From assembly GCA_015478725.1 (NCBI GenBank), contig JADMIG010000001.1, forward strand, positions 412,748-476,747: a DNA stretch of 64,000 bases. Direction: 5' to 3'. How positions within the stretch are numbered: the stretch's first letter is position 1; every line of letters starts with the position of its first letter. The notes beneath the pieces were generated by a model. It ran no database searches. It was not told where the DNA came from and saw nothing but the letters and a program-made list of their open reading frames with translations. This document shows positions 35,033 to 44,375 of the stretch, one piece after another. A program made the position numbers and the translations under genes. This stretch comes from Chloroflexota bacterium. Its GTDB lineage: Bacteria > Chloroflexota > Limnocylindria > Limnocylindrales > CSP1-4.

Positions 35033-36189
35033 CCGGCGCGGCACGGTTCGATGTCATCGTCCCACCGCCGACGGACGGCACGACGCGCGCCCGCCTCGGG
35101 CGACTCAGCCTCCCGCACGGCATCGTCGAGAGCCCGCAGTTCATGCCGGTCGGAACGAACGCGACGGTGAAGGGCCTCCACCCGGCGGATCTCGTCGAGG
35201 TCGGTGCATCGATCGTCCTCGCGAACACCTACCACCTGTATCTCCGCCCCGGCCACGAACGGATCGCCCGCCTCGGCGGCCTCCATCGGTTCATGGCGTG
35301 GGACCGCCCGATCCTCACCGACTCGGGCGGCTTCCAGGTCGTCTCGCTCGGCGACCTGCGGATCGTCGACGACGACGGGGTGACGTTCCGCAGTCACCTC
35401 GATGGGTCGGTCCACCGGTTCACCCCGGAGCTCGCGATCGGCGTCCAGCAGGCGCTCGGTGCGGACGTCGCCGTCGCCTTCGATCAGCCGGTGCCGCCGT
35501 CCTCGCCGCGCCCGGTCGTCGCCGAGGCGACAGAACGGACCGCCCGCTGGGCCGAGCGATCGTATCGAGCCCACGATCGAGCGGACCAGGCGCTCTTCGG
35601 GATCGTCCAGGGTGGACTGGAACCCGACCTTCGGGCGGCTTCCGTGGCGGCGATCGCAGGCCTGCCGTTCGACGGCCTGTGCATCGGCGGGCTCGCCGGC
35701 GACGAGACGGCCGAACAGCGCGAGGCGACGCTCGATATCACGGTCGACCTGCTCGCCGCGGATCCCCGGCCGCGCTACCTCATGGGCCTCGGGTCGCCGG
35801 CGGACATCCTCGAGGCGGTCCACCGCGGCGTTGACCTGTTCGATTCGGTCCTCCCCGCGCGCGTCGCCCGGAACGGCCAGCTGTGGGTCCCCGGCGGTCA
35901 CCTCAACATCCGGAACGCCCGCTACCTCGACGACCCGGAGCCGGTCCAGGCGGACTGTCCGTGCCTCGCCTGTCGCGGCTTCTCACGCGCCTACCTCGCC
36001 CATCTCTTCCGGGCCCGCGAGCTCCTCGCCTACCGCCTCGCGACTTGTCACAACCTCACCTTCACCCTAGACTTCCTCGCGAGGATCCGCACCGCGCTCA
36101 GATCCGGCACCTTCCCGGCGGCACTCCCCGAGCTTCGGCTGCGCGCCGGCAGGATGAGCGGCAGTGAAGTCGCGGTGCAGTCCGCGTGA
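35029..36189 (+). CDS. tgt: tRNA-guanine transglycosylase
   Basis: A 386-residue TIM-barrel enzyme that exchanges guanine-34 for preQ1 in queuosine tRNAs. It has [12 protein letters not shown], the general Asp in [26 protein letters not shown], the nucleophile region [14 protein letters not shown], and the zinc site [18 protein letters not shown]. No queA or preQ1 genes occur in the window. The GTG start is coupled to ruvB by overlap. Confidence 0.96.
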   Translation: MTGAARFDVIVPPPTDGTTRARLGRLSLPHGIVESPQFMPVGTNATVKGLHPADLVEVGASIVLANTYHLYLRPGHERIARLGGLHRFMAWDRPILTDSGGFQVVSLGDLRIVDDDGVTFRSHLDGSVHRFTPELAIGVQQALGADVAVAFDQPVPPSSPRPVVAEATERTARWAERSYRAHDRADQALFGIVQGGLEPDLRAASVAAIAGLPFDGLCIGGLAGDETAEQREATLDITVDLLAADPRPRYLMGLGSPADILEAVHRGVDLFDSVLPARVARNGQLWVPGGHLNIRNARYLDDPEPVQADCPCLACRGFSRAYLAHLFRARELLAYRLATCHNLTFTLDFLARIRTALRSGTFPAALPELRLRAGRMSGSEVAVQSA

Positions 36190-36234
36190 ATGCCCCGTCC
36201 GTACCATCCAGCAGCCGATGTGGAGGAGCAGCAG

Positions 36235-36396
36235 ATGGGTTCACGAGATCGCCCCTCCAGGGAAGCGAAGAAGAAGCCGAAGGACAGCGGCGCGAAGCAG
36301 AAGCTCCAACCGCTCCTCGAGCCACCGCAGAACGTCGAGCTCATCCGCAAGGAGCGGAAGCCGCGGACGCCGCGCGAGGAGTCGGACGAGAGCTGA
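36235..36396 (+). CDS. Small lysine-rich hypothetical protein
   Basis: A 53-residue, highly charged protein ([19 protein letters not shown]... ending PREESDES) with no predicted membrane segment or fold that I recognise. A strong GGAGGA seven nt before ATG 36235 favours this start over 36190. It lies between tgt and recA on the same strand, 45 bp after tgt and 61 bp before recA. I cannot assign a function. The basic centre and acidic end suggest a disordered nucleic-acid- or ribosome-associated peptide. Confidence 0.6.
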   Translation: MGSRDRPSREAKKKPKDSGAKQKLQPLLEPPQNVELIRKERKPRTPREESDES

Positions 36397-36457
36397 GCAA
36401 ACGGCCGCACCGCCGTCGGCGATCACCCGCCGGGACACCACAGGAGCGAGGATCACG

Positions 36458-37528
36458 ATGGCGATGACAGGCGAGCGCGGCGTGGACGAACGGACCCTCG
36501 ATCGAGCGACGGCCGAACGCGGGCGAGCCGTGGATGCAGCGATCCTCGCGATCGAGAAGCAGTTCGGTCGCGGTTCGATCATGAAGCTCGGCTCGGCCGA
36601 ACGGCAGCAGGTCGACACGATCCCGACCGGATCGATCGCCCTTGACCTTGCGCTCGGTGTCGGCGGCATCCCGCGCGGGCGGATCACGGAGATCTTCGGC
36701 CCGGAGTCGTCCGGGAAGACGACGGTCTGCCAGCATGTCCTCGCCGAGGCGCAGCGTCGGGGCGGCGTCGTCGCCTTCATCGACGTCGAACATGCCCTCG
36801 ACCCGGGCTACGCGCGGGCGTGCGGTGTCAACGTCGACGAGCTCCTCGTGAGCCAGCCGGACACCGGGGAGCAGGCGCTCGAGATCACGGAGACACTCAT
36901 CCGCTCGGGCGGGATCGACTGCGTCGTCCTCGACTCGGTCGCCGCACTCGTGCCGCGCGCGGAGATCGAGGGCGAGATGGGCGACAGCTTCGTCGGCATC
37001 CAGGCCCGCCTCATGAGTCAGGCACTTCGCAAGCTCACCGGCGCCGTCTCGAGGAGCAACACCGCCCTGGTGTTCACGAATCAGCTCCGCGAGAAGATCG
37101 GGGTGATGTTCGGCAATCCGGAGATCACGCCAGGCGGACGGGCGCTGAAGTTCTACGCGAGCGTTCGGCTCGACATCCGGCGCATCGAGACGATCAAGTC
37201 GGGCACCGAGTCGATCGGCAACCGCGTCCGAGTGAAGGTCGTGAAGAACAAGGTGGCACCGCCCTTCCGCGTCGCGGAGTTCGACGTCATGTACGGCGAG
37301 GGCATCTCCCGGGAAGGGGGCCTCCTCGATGTCGGTGTGGCGATGGACGTCGTGACGAAGACCGGCGCGTGGTTCACGTTCGGCGAGTCTCGCCTCGGGC
37401 AGGGTCGTGAGGCGGCGAAGGAATTCCTCAAGGCGAACGCGGAGATCGTCGCCGAGGTCGAACGGCAGATCCGGACGAAGATGTCGACCGTCACGGTCCC
37501 GGTCGAGGGGATCGAAGAGGCCGAGTGA
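36458..37528 (+). CDS. recA: Recombinase RecA
   Basis: A 356-residue DNA recombinase. The N-terminal helix leads into [11 protein letters not shown]. Walker A is [14 protein letters not shown], followed by [13 protein letters not shown]. Loop L1 lies near [14 protein letters not shown] and L2 near [20 protein letters not shown]. The C-terminal domain is of normal length and ends GIEEAE. ATG 36458 is preceded by a purine-rich AGGAGCGAGG. recX follows after 10 bp. No LexA/SOS box is evident to me upstream. Confidence 0.98.
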   Translation: MAMTGERGVDERTLDRATAERGRAVDAAILAIEKQFGRGSIMKLGSAERQQVDTIPTGSIALDLALGVGGIPRGRITEIFGPESSGKTTVCQHVLAEAQRRGGVVAFIDVEHALDPGYARACGVNVDELLVSQPDTGEQALEITETLIRSGGIDCVVLDSVAALVPRAEIEGEMGDSFVGIQARLMSQALRKLTGAVSRSNTALVFTNQLREKIGVMFGNPEITPGGRALKFYASVRLDIRRIETIKSGTESIGNRVRVKVVKNKVAPPFRVAEFDVMYGEGISREGGLLDVGVAMDVVTKTGAWFTFGESRLGQGREAAKEFLKANAEIVAEVERQIRTKMSTVTVPVEGIEEAE

Positions 37529-37538
37529 CCGCTCCGCG

Positions 37539-38189
37539 ATGAGCGGCCGCGACGGTCCGGGCAGCGAGCGACGGCAGCGGCCCTCGCCGACCGAACGGCG
37601 CGCCCTCAGGACGGAGGAGACAGACCCGGAGATCGTCCTCGCTGCCGCGGTGCGGTTCCTCGAGACCCGCCCGCGCTCGGTCGCGGAGGTACGCCGCCGT
37701 CTCCGCACGGCCGGCTATCCAAGTCCGCTCATCGAGGGCGCGGTCGGGCGGCTCCTGGATCTCGGCTATCTCGACGACGCGTCCTTCGCGCGGGCCTGGG
37801 TCGAGTCCCGCGATCGGGCCCGCCCGCGCGGCGAGCGGGCGCTCCGGGCGGAGCTCGGACAGAAGGGCGTCGGGCGCGATGTCGCGGATGCGATCCTCGC
37901 CGACCGAAGGAGCGGGGACGCGGACCCGCCGTCCGGTGGCGGGTCTGCCGAGCCTGAGGAGCGCTCAGCGGACGAGGCCGCGGCGGCGCGACTGCTCGAG
38001 CGCAGGTCTCGCACCCTCGATCGGATCCCGGACGTCCGGGTGCGCCGCCAGCGGGCGTATGCGCTGCTGGCGCGGAACGGGTTCGATCCGTCCGTGAGCG
38101 CCCGCGTGGCCGCCCGCCATGTCGATCGCGAACTCGGGGACGTCGCGACGCCAGTGACCCGGTTTGACCCTCCGTCCGACGGGCCCTAG
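37539..38189 (+). CDS. recX: RecX family regulatory protein
   Basis: A 216-residue helical-repeat protein that modulates RecA. Recognisable repeats are AAVRFLETRPRSVAEVRRRL, VGRLLDLGYLDDASFARAWV, RARPRGERALRAELGQKGVG and the third module RRQRAYALLARNGFDPSV. A ~30-residue Gly/Ser/Asp insertion (DRRSGDADPPSGGGSAEPEE) separates the middle and last modules. The basic N-terminal ~25 residues are not conserved. It is co-transcribed with recA. Confidence 0.9.
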   Translation: MSGRDGPGSERRQRPSPTERRALRTEETDPEIVLAAAVRFLETRPRSVAEVRRRLRTAGYPSPLIEGAVGRLLDLGYLDDASFARAWVESRDRARPRGERALRAELGQKGVGRDVADAILADRRSGDADPPSGGGSAEPEERSADEAAAARLLERRSRTLDRIPDVRVRRQRAYALLARNGFDPSVSARVAARHVDRELGDVATPVTRFDPPSDGP

Positions 38190-38192
38190 GCT
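38164..38192 (+). promoter_or_regulatory. Promoter for rny
   Basis: TTGACC (38164-38169) and TAGGCT (38187-38192) are separated by exactly 17 bp, overlapping the end of recX. This leaves a ~170-nt leader before the rny ATG, which has GGGAGGA 9-15 nt upstream. A second TTGACG occurs near 38326. Confidence 0.55.
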
Positions 38193-38369
38193 ACGCGGCA
38201 GAGGATCGTGCGTCACCTCGGGTGACGCGGAGTGCCCATCGCGACTCGTTCATGGCCACGGGGACCCGATCCCCGGTCTCGCCGGCGACGGCGAGCTGCC
38301 CACGAACGGGTCCGACCTGAACCGTTTTGACGCGTCCGGCGTGATCCGTCGGATGGGAGGACCGGATCG

Positions 38370-39902
38370 ATGGTTGATCTGACCGTCGCCGCCGCCGTGG
38401 CCGTCGTGGCCGTCGGCGCCGGCGCTGCCGCTGGATTCGTCCTTCGGGGCATGCGCGCGAGCGCCCGCATGAAGCAGGCCGAGGAGAAGGCCGCACTCAT
38501 CATCGAGAAGGCGTACAACCAGCAGAAGGATCTCATCCTCGAGGCGAAGGACGAGAAGCTTCGACTCCAGCGCGAGGCGGAGGACGAGGCGCGAGCGAAA
38601 CGCTCCGAGCTCGCCAACCTCGAACGCCGGCTCCTCCAGCGCGACGACCAGCTCGACCAGCGCGGCGACATGCTCGAGCAGCGCGATCGCAAGCTCATCG
38701 ATCGCGAGCGCGAGATCGAGCGCGCGCGGGAGGAGGTCGCCCGCGCGCACGCCGAGCAGGTTGCCGCGCTCGAACGAGTGAGCGGCATGTCCGGTGAGGA
38801 CGCCAAGGCCATCCTGCTCGATGCAGTCCGCGAGGAGGCCGAGCATGACGCCGTCCGCATCGCCCGGGCGATCGAACGGGCCGCTCGAGACGAGGCCCAG
38901 GACAAGGCCCGTGATGTCATCGTCACGGCCATACAACGGATCGCCGCCGACCATACGGCCGAGCACACGGTGAGCGTCATCCACCTCCCGAGCGACGAGA
39001 TGAAGGGCCGGATCATCGGTCGTGAGGGCCGCAACATCCGGGCGCTCGAACAGGCGACGGGCGTCGACCTCATCATCGACGACACGCCCGAGACGGTCGT
39101 CATCTCGGGCTTCGACCCGGTCCGCCGCGAGATCGCCCGGATCGCCATCACGAAACTCGTCAGCGACGGCCGGATCCACCCCGGACGCATCGAGGAGGTC
39201 GTCGCCAAGGCCCGGGCGGAGGTCGATCTCGTGATCCGCCAGGCCGGCGAACAGGCGGCCTACGAGGCGGGCGTCCCGGGTCTCCCGCCGGAGATCGTCA
39301 AGCTCCTCGGGCGCCTCAAATACCGCACGAGCTACGGCCAGAACGTCCTCAACCACGTCGTCGAGACGAGCCGTCTGGCGGCGATCATCGCGGCCGAGGT
39401 GGGGGCCGACATCCAGATCGCGAAGATGGGCGGCCTCCTCCACGACATCGGCAAGGCGGTCGACCATGAGGTCGAGGGTCCCCACGCGGCGATCGGCGCC
39501 CAGATCGCGCAGCGACACAACCTGCCGATGAAGGTCGTCAACGGCATCGCCGCTCACCACCAGGAAGTCGAATACGCCTGTATCGAGGCCCCGATCGTGC
39601 AGATCGCGGATGCGATCAGCGCCTCGCGGCCGGGCGCGCGGGGTGAGGCGATGGATACCTACGTGAAGCGGCTTGAGGATCTCCAGGCGATCGCCGCGAG
39701 CTTCGCCGGTGTCGAGCGCTCGTTCGCGGTCCAGGCGGGTCGCGAGGTCCGCATCCTCGTTCGACCTGAGGAGATCGACGATCTGGCGTCGATGCGCCTC
39801 GCCCGCGACATCGTCCGCAAGATCGAGGAGACGCTCACCTATCCAGGTCAGATCAGGGTGACGGTCATCCGCGAGACGCGGGCCGTGGAGTACGCGAAGT
39901 AG
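38370..39902 (+). CDS. rny: Ribonuclease Y
   Basis: A 510-residue membrane-anchored endoribonuclease initiating mRNA decay. An N-terminal hydrophobic helix ([20 protein letters not shown]) is followed by a ~150-residue charged coiled coil with many Arg/Glu/Gln heptads. A KH domain comes next ([20 protein letters not shown]), then an HD domain with [14 protein letters not shown] and [22 protein letters not shown]. Length and domain order are normal. RNase Y is common in Firmicutes-like lineages and rare in actinobacteria, which helps place the organism. Confidence 0.96.
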   Translation: MVDLTVAAAVAVVAVGAGAAAGFVLRGMRASARMKQAEEKAALIIEKAYNQQKDLILEAKDEKLRLQREAEDEARAKRSELANLERRLLQRDDQLDQRGDMLEQRDRKLIDREREIERAREEVARAHAEQVAALERVSGMSGEDAKAILLDAVREEAEHDAVRIARAIERAARDEAQDKARDVIVTAIQRIAADHTAEHTVSVIHLPSDEMKGRIIGREGRNIRALEQATGVDLIIDDTPETVVISGFDPVRREIARIAITKLVSDGRIHPGRIEEVVAKARAEVDLVIRQAGEQAAYEAGVPGLPPEIVKLLGRLKYRTSYGQNVLNHVVETSRLAAIIAAEVGADIQIAKMGGLLHDIGKAVDHEVEGPHAAIGAQIAQRHNLPMKVVNGIAAHHQEVEYACIEAPIVQIADAISASRPGARGEAMDTYVKRLEDLQAIAASFAGVERSFAVQAGREVRILVRPEEIDDLASMRLARDIVRKIEETLTYPGQIRVTVIRETRAVEYAK

Positions 39903-40000
39903 CACCGCCGCCCGGCAGGACGGTCCAGGTTGGCCGGACCGTCCTCGGCAACCCGGCGAACGCGGGCCTGCCCCGGCCGCACGGGGCGTGTCGGGTCCTC

Positions 40001-40780
40001 ATGATCGGCGACATCATCGGCAAGCCCGGACGCCTCGCCGTCGAGGCCACCCTGCCGGACCTCCGAACCGAGCGGGGGGTCGACTTCGTCACGGCCAACG
40101 GCGAGAACGTCGCGGGCGGCATGGGCCTGACCGCATCGACCGCCGAGGCGCTTCTCGGCGCCGGGGTGGACGTCATCACCTCCGGCAATCACATCTGGGA
40201 CAAGAAGGAGATCTACCCGGTCCTCGAGCGCAGCGATCGGATCCTCCGGCCACACAATTACGGAACGCACGATGTGCCCGGTCGGGGCTGGGTGACCCAC
40301 GCCGGGCTCGACGGCTCGGAGATCGCCGTGATCAACCTCCAGGGGCGGACGTACATGGCGCAGATCGAGAACCCGTTCACCGATGCCGACGATCTTCTCG
40401 ACGGCGCCTCCGAACCGCTCCCGCCGATCCGCCTCGTCGACTTTCACTGCGAGCTCACCTCCGAGAAGAACGCCCTCGGGCTGTATCTCGACGGCCGGGT
40501 GAGCGCGGTCGTCGGGACGCATACCCACGTCGTCACCGGCGATGAGCGGATCCTCCCGGGCGGCACGGCCTACCAGACGGACCTGGGGATGACCGGCCCG
40601 CTGTGGAGCGTCATCGGCTTCGCCCCCTCGACGGTCCTGCCGCGGTTCATCAACGCCCTCCCGACCCGGTTCGAGGTCGGCGACGGAGCGGTGATCTTCA
40701 ATGCCACGCAGATCGACATCGACCCGGCGACCGGGCGCGCCCTCGCGATCGAGCGGGTCCAGCGCCTCGTCGAGGTCTGA
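40001..40780 (+). CDS. ymdB: YmdB-like metallophosphoesterase (TIGR00282 family)
   Basis: A 259-residue calcineurin-like phosphoesterase; Bacillus YmdB hydrolyses 2',3'-cyclic nucleotides and influences RNA decay and biofilm choice. The metal motifs are IGDIIGKPGR, NGENVAGGMGLT, GNHIWDKKEI, VDFHCELTSEKNALGLYLDG and GTHTHVVTGDERIL. In family members the first strand starts about three residues earlier. The codons before ATG 40001 read RVL, so a non-standard upstream start (for example in-frame CTG 39968) cannot be excluded. It directly follows rny, the same pairing as in Bacillus. Confidence 0.93.
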   Translation: MIGDIIGKPGRLAVEATLPDLRTERGVDFVTANGENVAGGMGLTASTAEALLGAGVDVITSGNHIWDKKEIYPVLERSDRILRPHNYGTHDVPGRGWVTHAGLDGSEIAVINLQGRTYMAQIENPFTDADDLLDGASEPLPPIRLVDFHCELTSEKNALGLYLDGRVSAVVGTHTHVVTGDERILPGGTAYQTDLGMTGPLWSVIGFAPSTVLPRFINALPTRFEVGDGAVIFNATQIDIDPATGRALAIERVQRLVEV

Positions 40781-40784
40781 GGCC

Positions 40785-41732
40785 GTGGTCCGCAGCCGTC
40801 ACGATCGCGGAACGCCGGTCGTTCCACCCCGGCCGTCGCTCGTCGATCTCCACAGCCACACGACGCGGTCCGATGGGACCGTGGAGCCGGCGGAGCTCGT
40901 CCGGGCGGCGGCCGCGGCCGGCGTGCGGATCCTCGCCATCACCGACCACGACAACCTCGCCGCGCCGCGCGAACTGCTCGCCGATCCACGGGGCCTGGCG
41001 GCGGGATTCGAGCTCGTCCCCGGCCTGGAGATCAACACCGTGGTGGACGGCGGCGGGCCACGGTGGGGCGGTGAACTCCACGTCCTCGGCCTCGGCGTCG
41101 ACCCGGGCGACGACGCATTCGAGGCGATTCTCGCCGCACAGCGGGACCGTCGACGCGAACGGTTCGTCCGGACGCTCGATCGACTGCGAGCCGCCGGGAT
41201 GCCGCTCGACGACCTCGTTGCGGCGTTGCCACCGGACGAGCGGACGGCGCTCGGCAGGCCGACGGTCGCCCGGCTCCTCGTCGCGAAGGGCCACGCCCGA
41301 AGCGTCCAGGACGCCTTCGAGCGGATCGTCGGCGCCGGCATGCCGGGTTACGTTCCGCGCGACGGGATCGGGCCGGCCGCTGCGATCGCCGCGATCCGGG
41401 CGGCGGGCGGCCTCCCGGTCCTCGCCCACACGGCGGACGCGGCGGAGCGCCGACCCCGGATCGAGGAGCTTCGCGCACTCGGGCTCGGCGGCCTCGAGGT
41501 CCACTACCGCCGCTACGACGCCGAGACGGTCGCCTCCGTGGCGGCGGTGGCGACGGCCCTCCGCCTCGTTCCGACCGGTGGCAGCGATTTCCACGGCGAC
41601 GGTGAGACATATGCCGAGGCCCACGCGGCGATCTGGGTCCCCGTCGACGATCTCGACGCGTTGCACGCGGCCCTCGAGGAGCGGGCCTACATCGACGAGG
41701 CGCGGACCGTCACTGCGTGGGGCGGACGATGA
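40785..41732 (+). CDS. PHP-domain phosphoesterase
   Basis: A 315-residue polymerase-and-histidinol-phosphatase domain enzyme of the TrpH/RNase AM-like branch. It has metal-binding SLVDLHSHTTRSDGT, ITDHDNLAAPRELLA, VPGLEINT and, at the end, PTGGSDFHGDG. Enzymes of this group release mononucleotides from 3',5'-bisphosphates or short RNAs. The location after rny and ymdB suggests a late step in RNA turnover, which is inference. The GTG start lies 4 bp after ymdB. The stop overlaps miaB as ATGA. Confidence 0.88.
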   Translation: MVRSRHDRGTPVVPPRPSLVDLHSHTTRSDGTVEPAELVRAAAAAGVRILAITDHDNLAAPRELLADPRGLAAGFELVPGLEINTVVDGGGPRWGGELHVLGLGVDPGDDAFEAILAAQRDRRRERFVRTLDRLRAAGMPLDDLVAALPPDERTALGRPTVARLLVAKGHARSVQDAFERIVGAGMPGYVPRDGIGPAAAIAAIRAAGGLPVLAHTADAAERRPRIEELRALGLGGLEVHYRRYDAETVASVAAVATALRLVPTGGSDFHGDGETYAEAHAAIWVPVDDLDALHAALEERAYIDEARTVTAWGGR

Positions 41733-43345
41733 CCATTCGCGCGCTGCCGGTCCTCGACGTCCCGGTCCCACCGGTTCCGACGTCGCCGCGGGCGCCCGCC
41801 GCGCCCGGCGACGAGCGGCTCACCGAATACCGACCGGAGTCGCTCTCGCTGCCGGCGTTCAGCATCTGGACCCTCGGCTGCCAGATGAATCGGAGCGACT
41901 CGGAGGAGATGGCGGGTCGCCTCCTCGGCGCCGGGTGCCCCGAGGCACCGTCTCTCGAATCGGCCGACCTCATCGTCATCAACACGTGCGCCATCCGCGA
42001 GGCGGCGGAACAGAAGGTGATCGGCCGCCAGGGCGCCCTCCAGCGGCTGCGGGCCGCGAACCCCGGACTTCGGGTCGTCCTCACCGGCTGCGCAGTCCGC
42101 GAGGCGGATCGCGCCGGTCTCGCGCGCCGCTATCCGGCGGTCGACCTGTTCCTTCGGCCCGACGAGGAACCGGAGCTCCTCGAGCGCCTCGGCCTCGCCT
42201 CCGCGCAGGCGCCGATCGGCACGACCGGGACCACCGGCATCGTCGGCCAGGCCCTCGTGGGGATCGCCGATGGCTTGCCGGCAACCCGAGCCACGGCCGT
42301 CGCCGGGGGCACGATCGCGCGTGGATCGACGATGAGCGCCTGGCTCCCGATCGTCTACGGCTGCGACAAGACCTGCACCTACTGCATCGTCCCGTTCAGT
42401 CGCGGGCCCGAGCGGAGTCGACCGTTCGACGACATCGTCGCCGAGGCGGGCGCCCTCGCCGCGGCCGGTTATCGCGAGGTGACCCTCCTCGGCCAGAACG
42501 TCAATTCGTACGGCCACGACCTGCCGCCCGAGCCGCGATTCGGCCACATCGCGACCGAGCGGACGACGGGCCGCCGGGTGGACCTCCACGGCCGCCCGGA
42601 TCTCGCCGAGCTCATCCGCACCATCGATCACCTGCGGACCGCCGATGGCGCGCCGGCGATCCCGCGCCTCCGGTTCGTCACCTCCCACCCGTGGGACCTC
42701 TCCGACCGCCTCGTCGCCGCGCTCGCCGAGTGTTCGACCGTCTGCGAGCATCTCCACCTGCCGGTCCAGTCCGGCTCGGATCCGGTCCTCCGGCGGATGG
42801 GCCGGCAGTACACGACCGAACACTACCTCGAACGGCTCGCCGCGATCAGGGCGGCGGTCCCGGGCATCGCCGTGAGCACGGACGTCATCGTCGGCTTCTG
42901 CGGCGAGACCGAGCTGCAGTTCGAGGAGACACTCGATCTCCTCCGTCGAGTCCGCTACGACCAGGTCTTCGCGGCGGCCTTCTCACCGCGCCCCGGAACG
43001 CCGGCGGCGCACCTTGCGGACGACGTCCCTGCGGTGGAGAAGCGACGCCGCCTCAACGTCCTCCTCGAGCTCCAGGAGTCGATCGGGCTGGAGCGCAATC
43101 GGGCCCTCGTCGGCCGCACGCTCGACGTCCTCATCGATCGCGTCACGCCACCACGGTCGCACGATCACGACGAGCCGCCGGGGGAGGGGAGGGCGGAGGA
43201 GAGCGACCCGTCGCTCGCCGGTCGGACTCGCGGCAACAAGCTCGTCCACGTTCGCGGCGACAGCACGCTCATCGGGCGGATCGTCGAGGTGCGGATCGAG
43301 CACGCCGGCCCGTACGCGCTGCGGGGGTCGCTCACACGGACCTGA
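41729..43345 (+). CDS. miaB: tRNA-2-methylthio-N6-dimethylallyladenosine synthase
   Basis: A 538-residue radical-SAM methylthiotransferase acting at A37. The N-terminal UPF0004 domain has WTLGCQMNRSDSEE, VINTCAIREAAEQK and LTGCAV, giving three Cys for the auxiliary cluster. The radical SAM motif is YGCDKTCTYCIVPFSRGPE. Later motifs are LLGQNVNSYG and VQSGSDPVLRRMGRQYT. The C-terminal TRAM domain contains a ~25-residue Asp/Glu/Gly-rich insertion (43150-43225). The first ~45 residues are a Pro-rich extension. It is followed by miaA, the enzyme one step earlier, with a CTGA junction. Confidence 0.94.
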   Translation: MTIRALPVLDVPVPPVPTSPRAPAAPGDERLTEYRPESLSLPAFSIWTLGCQMNRSDSEEMAGRLLGAGCPEAPSLESADLIVINTCAIREAAEQKVIGRQGALQRLRAANPGLRVVLTGCAVREADRAGLARRYPAVDLFLRPDEEPELLERLGLASAQAPIGTTGTTGIVGQALVGIADGLPATRATAVAGGTIARGSTMSAWLPIVYGCDKTCTYCIVPFSRGPERSRPFDDIVAEAGALAAAGYREVTLLGQNVNSYGHDLPPEPRFGHIATERTTGRRVDLHGRPDLAELIRTIDHLRTADGAPAIPRLRFVTSHPWDLSDRLVAALAECSTVCEHLHLPVQSGSDPVLRRMGRQYTTEHYLERLAAIRAAVPGIAVSTDVIVGFCGETELQFEETLDLLRRVRYDQVFAAAFSPRPGTPAAHLADDVPAVEKRRRLNVLLELQESIGLERNRALVGRTLDVLIDRVTPPRSHDHDEPPGEGRAEESDPSLAGRTRGNKLVHVRGDSTLIGRIVEVRIEHAGPYALRGSLTRT

Positions 43346-44343
43346 CGGCCGCCGGAACCGAGGCGTCGCCGGCGGTCTCACGCACGTCGGCCCCGCCGCT
43401 CCTCGTCATCGTCGGTGCGACGGCGACCGGCAAGACCGGGCTCTCGCTCGACATCGCCGACCGCCTCACGGCGCAGGGCGGGTGCGTCGAGATCGTGTCC
43501 GCGGACTCGCGCCAGGTGTACCGCGGCCTCGACATCGGAACGGCGAAGGTCGGGGCTGCGGACCGCGCCCGGATCCGTCACCACGGTCTCGACCTCGTCG
43601 ACCCCGATGCGCCGTTCTCCCTCTCGACCTACGTGGATGCCGTGACAGCGGCGCTGGCCGGGATCGCCGCGCGGGGCGGCGTCGCGATCCTCGTCGGCGG
43701 GACGGGGCTGTACCTCCGTGCGGTGGCCCGCGGTATCCCGACCGCCGAACTGCCCGCGGATCCGAGCGTCCGCGCGGAGATCGAACGATCGATCGCCACG
43801 GCCGGGCTCGCCACGGCGGTCGCGCGACTCAGCGCGCTCGCCCCGACGCTCGCCGCGCGGACCGATCCACGGAATCCGCGCCGGGTCGCCCGAGCCCTCG
43901 AGATCGCCACACTCCAGGGCGACCGACCACTGCCGGCGCCGCGCGGCTATCCGGGACCCGTGGCCTGGCTCGGACTGGCCCTTGAGACGGACCGCCACCG
44001 GCGCTGGATCGCGGCTCGCGCGCGCGGCCAGTTCGAGGGCGGACTCCTCGCCGAGGCGGCCGACCTCCGGACGCGCTTCGAGCCCGGGCTCCGGGCCTTC
44101 AGTGCGATCGGCTATCGAGAGGCGTGGGGCGTCCTCGACGGCGTCCTCTCGAAGGAGGAGGCGGTCGATCTCGACGCCCGCCGCAACGTCGCCTTCGCCG
44201 CACGACAGCGGACGTGGTTCCGTCGCGAGCCAGATGTCGAGTGGCGCGACGCGTCGGATCCGGCGGCTGCTCTCGCCGCGGGTCTCGCGCTCGTCGCCAC
44301 GCTCATCGAACGTTCACCCTCGCGCGGTCGGGGGCCCTCGTGA
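43342..44343 (+). CDS. miaA: tRNA dimethylallyltransferase, CTG start
   Basis: A 333-residue enzyme adding dimethylallyl to A37 of tRNAs reading UNN codons. It has the P-loop VGATATGKTGLSLDIA, VSADSRQVYRGLDIGTAKV, ILVGGTGLYLRAV, and RVARALEIATLQG. The C-terminal part has FSAIGYREAWGVLDG and RRNVAFAARQRTWFRR. Between the miaB stop and the P-loop there is no ATG, GTG or TTG in frame, and none in the ~80 nt before it. CTG 43342 overlaps the miaB stop as CTGA and gives a short N-terminal extension, so a coupled CTG start is the best reading. Confidence 0.93.
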   Translation: MTAAGTEASPAVSRTSAPPLLVIVGATATGKTGLSLDIADRLTAQGGCVEIVSADSRQVYRGLDIGTAKVGAADRARIRHHGLDLVDPDAPFSLSTYVDAVTAALAGIAARGGVAILVGGTGLYLRAVARGIPTAELPADPSVRAEIERSIATAGLATAVARLSALAPTLAARTDPRNPRRVARALEIATLQGDRPLPAPRGYPGPVAWLGLALETDRHRRWIAARARGQFEGGLLAEAADLRTRFEPGLRAFSAIGYREAWGVLDGVLSKEEAVDLDARRNVAFAARQRTWFRREPDVEWRDASDPAAALAAGLALVATLIERSPSRGRGPS

Positions 44344-44363
44344 GCATCCCGCGGACGGCCGGG

Positions 44364-44369
44364 TATCCT
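44364..44369 (+). promoter_or_regulatory. -10 hexamer TATCCT of hflX (leaderless candidate)
   Basis: GGTATCCT sits 6 nt before ATG 44376, only 20 nt after the miaA stop. An alternative in-frame GTG at 44340 overlaps the miaA stop as GTGA, so hflX may have both a coupled and a leaderless start. Confidence 0.45.
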
Positions 44370-44375
44370 CACGTC

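Noticed and set aside
40603-41728. Long plus-strand frame running from ymdB through to miaA
   Set aside because: Only the miaA part (from 43342) is a gene; the upstream portion overlaps ymdB, PHP and miaB in another frame.
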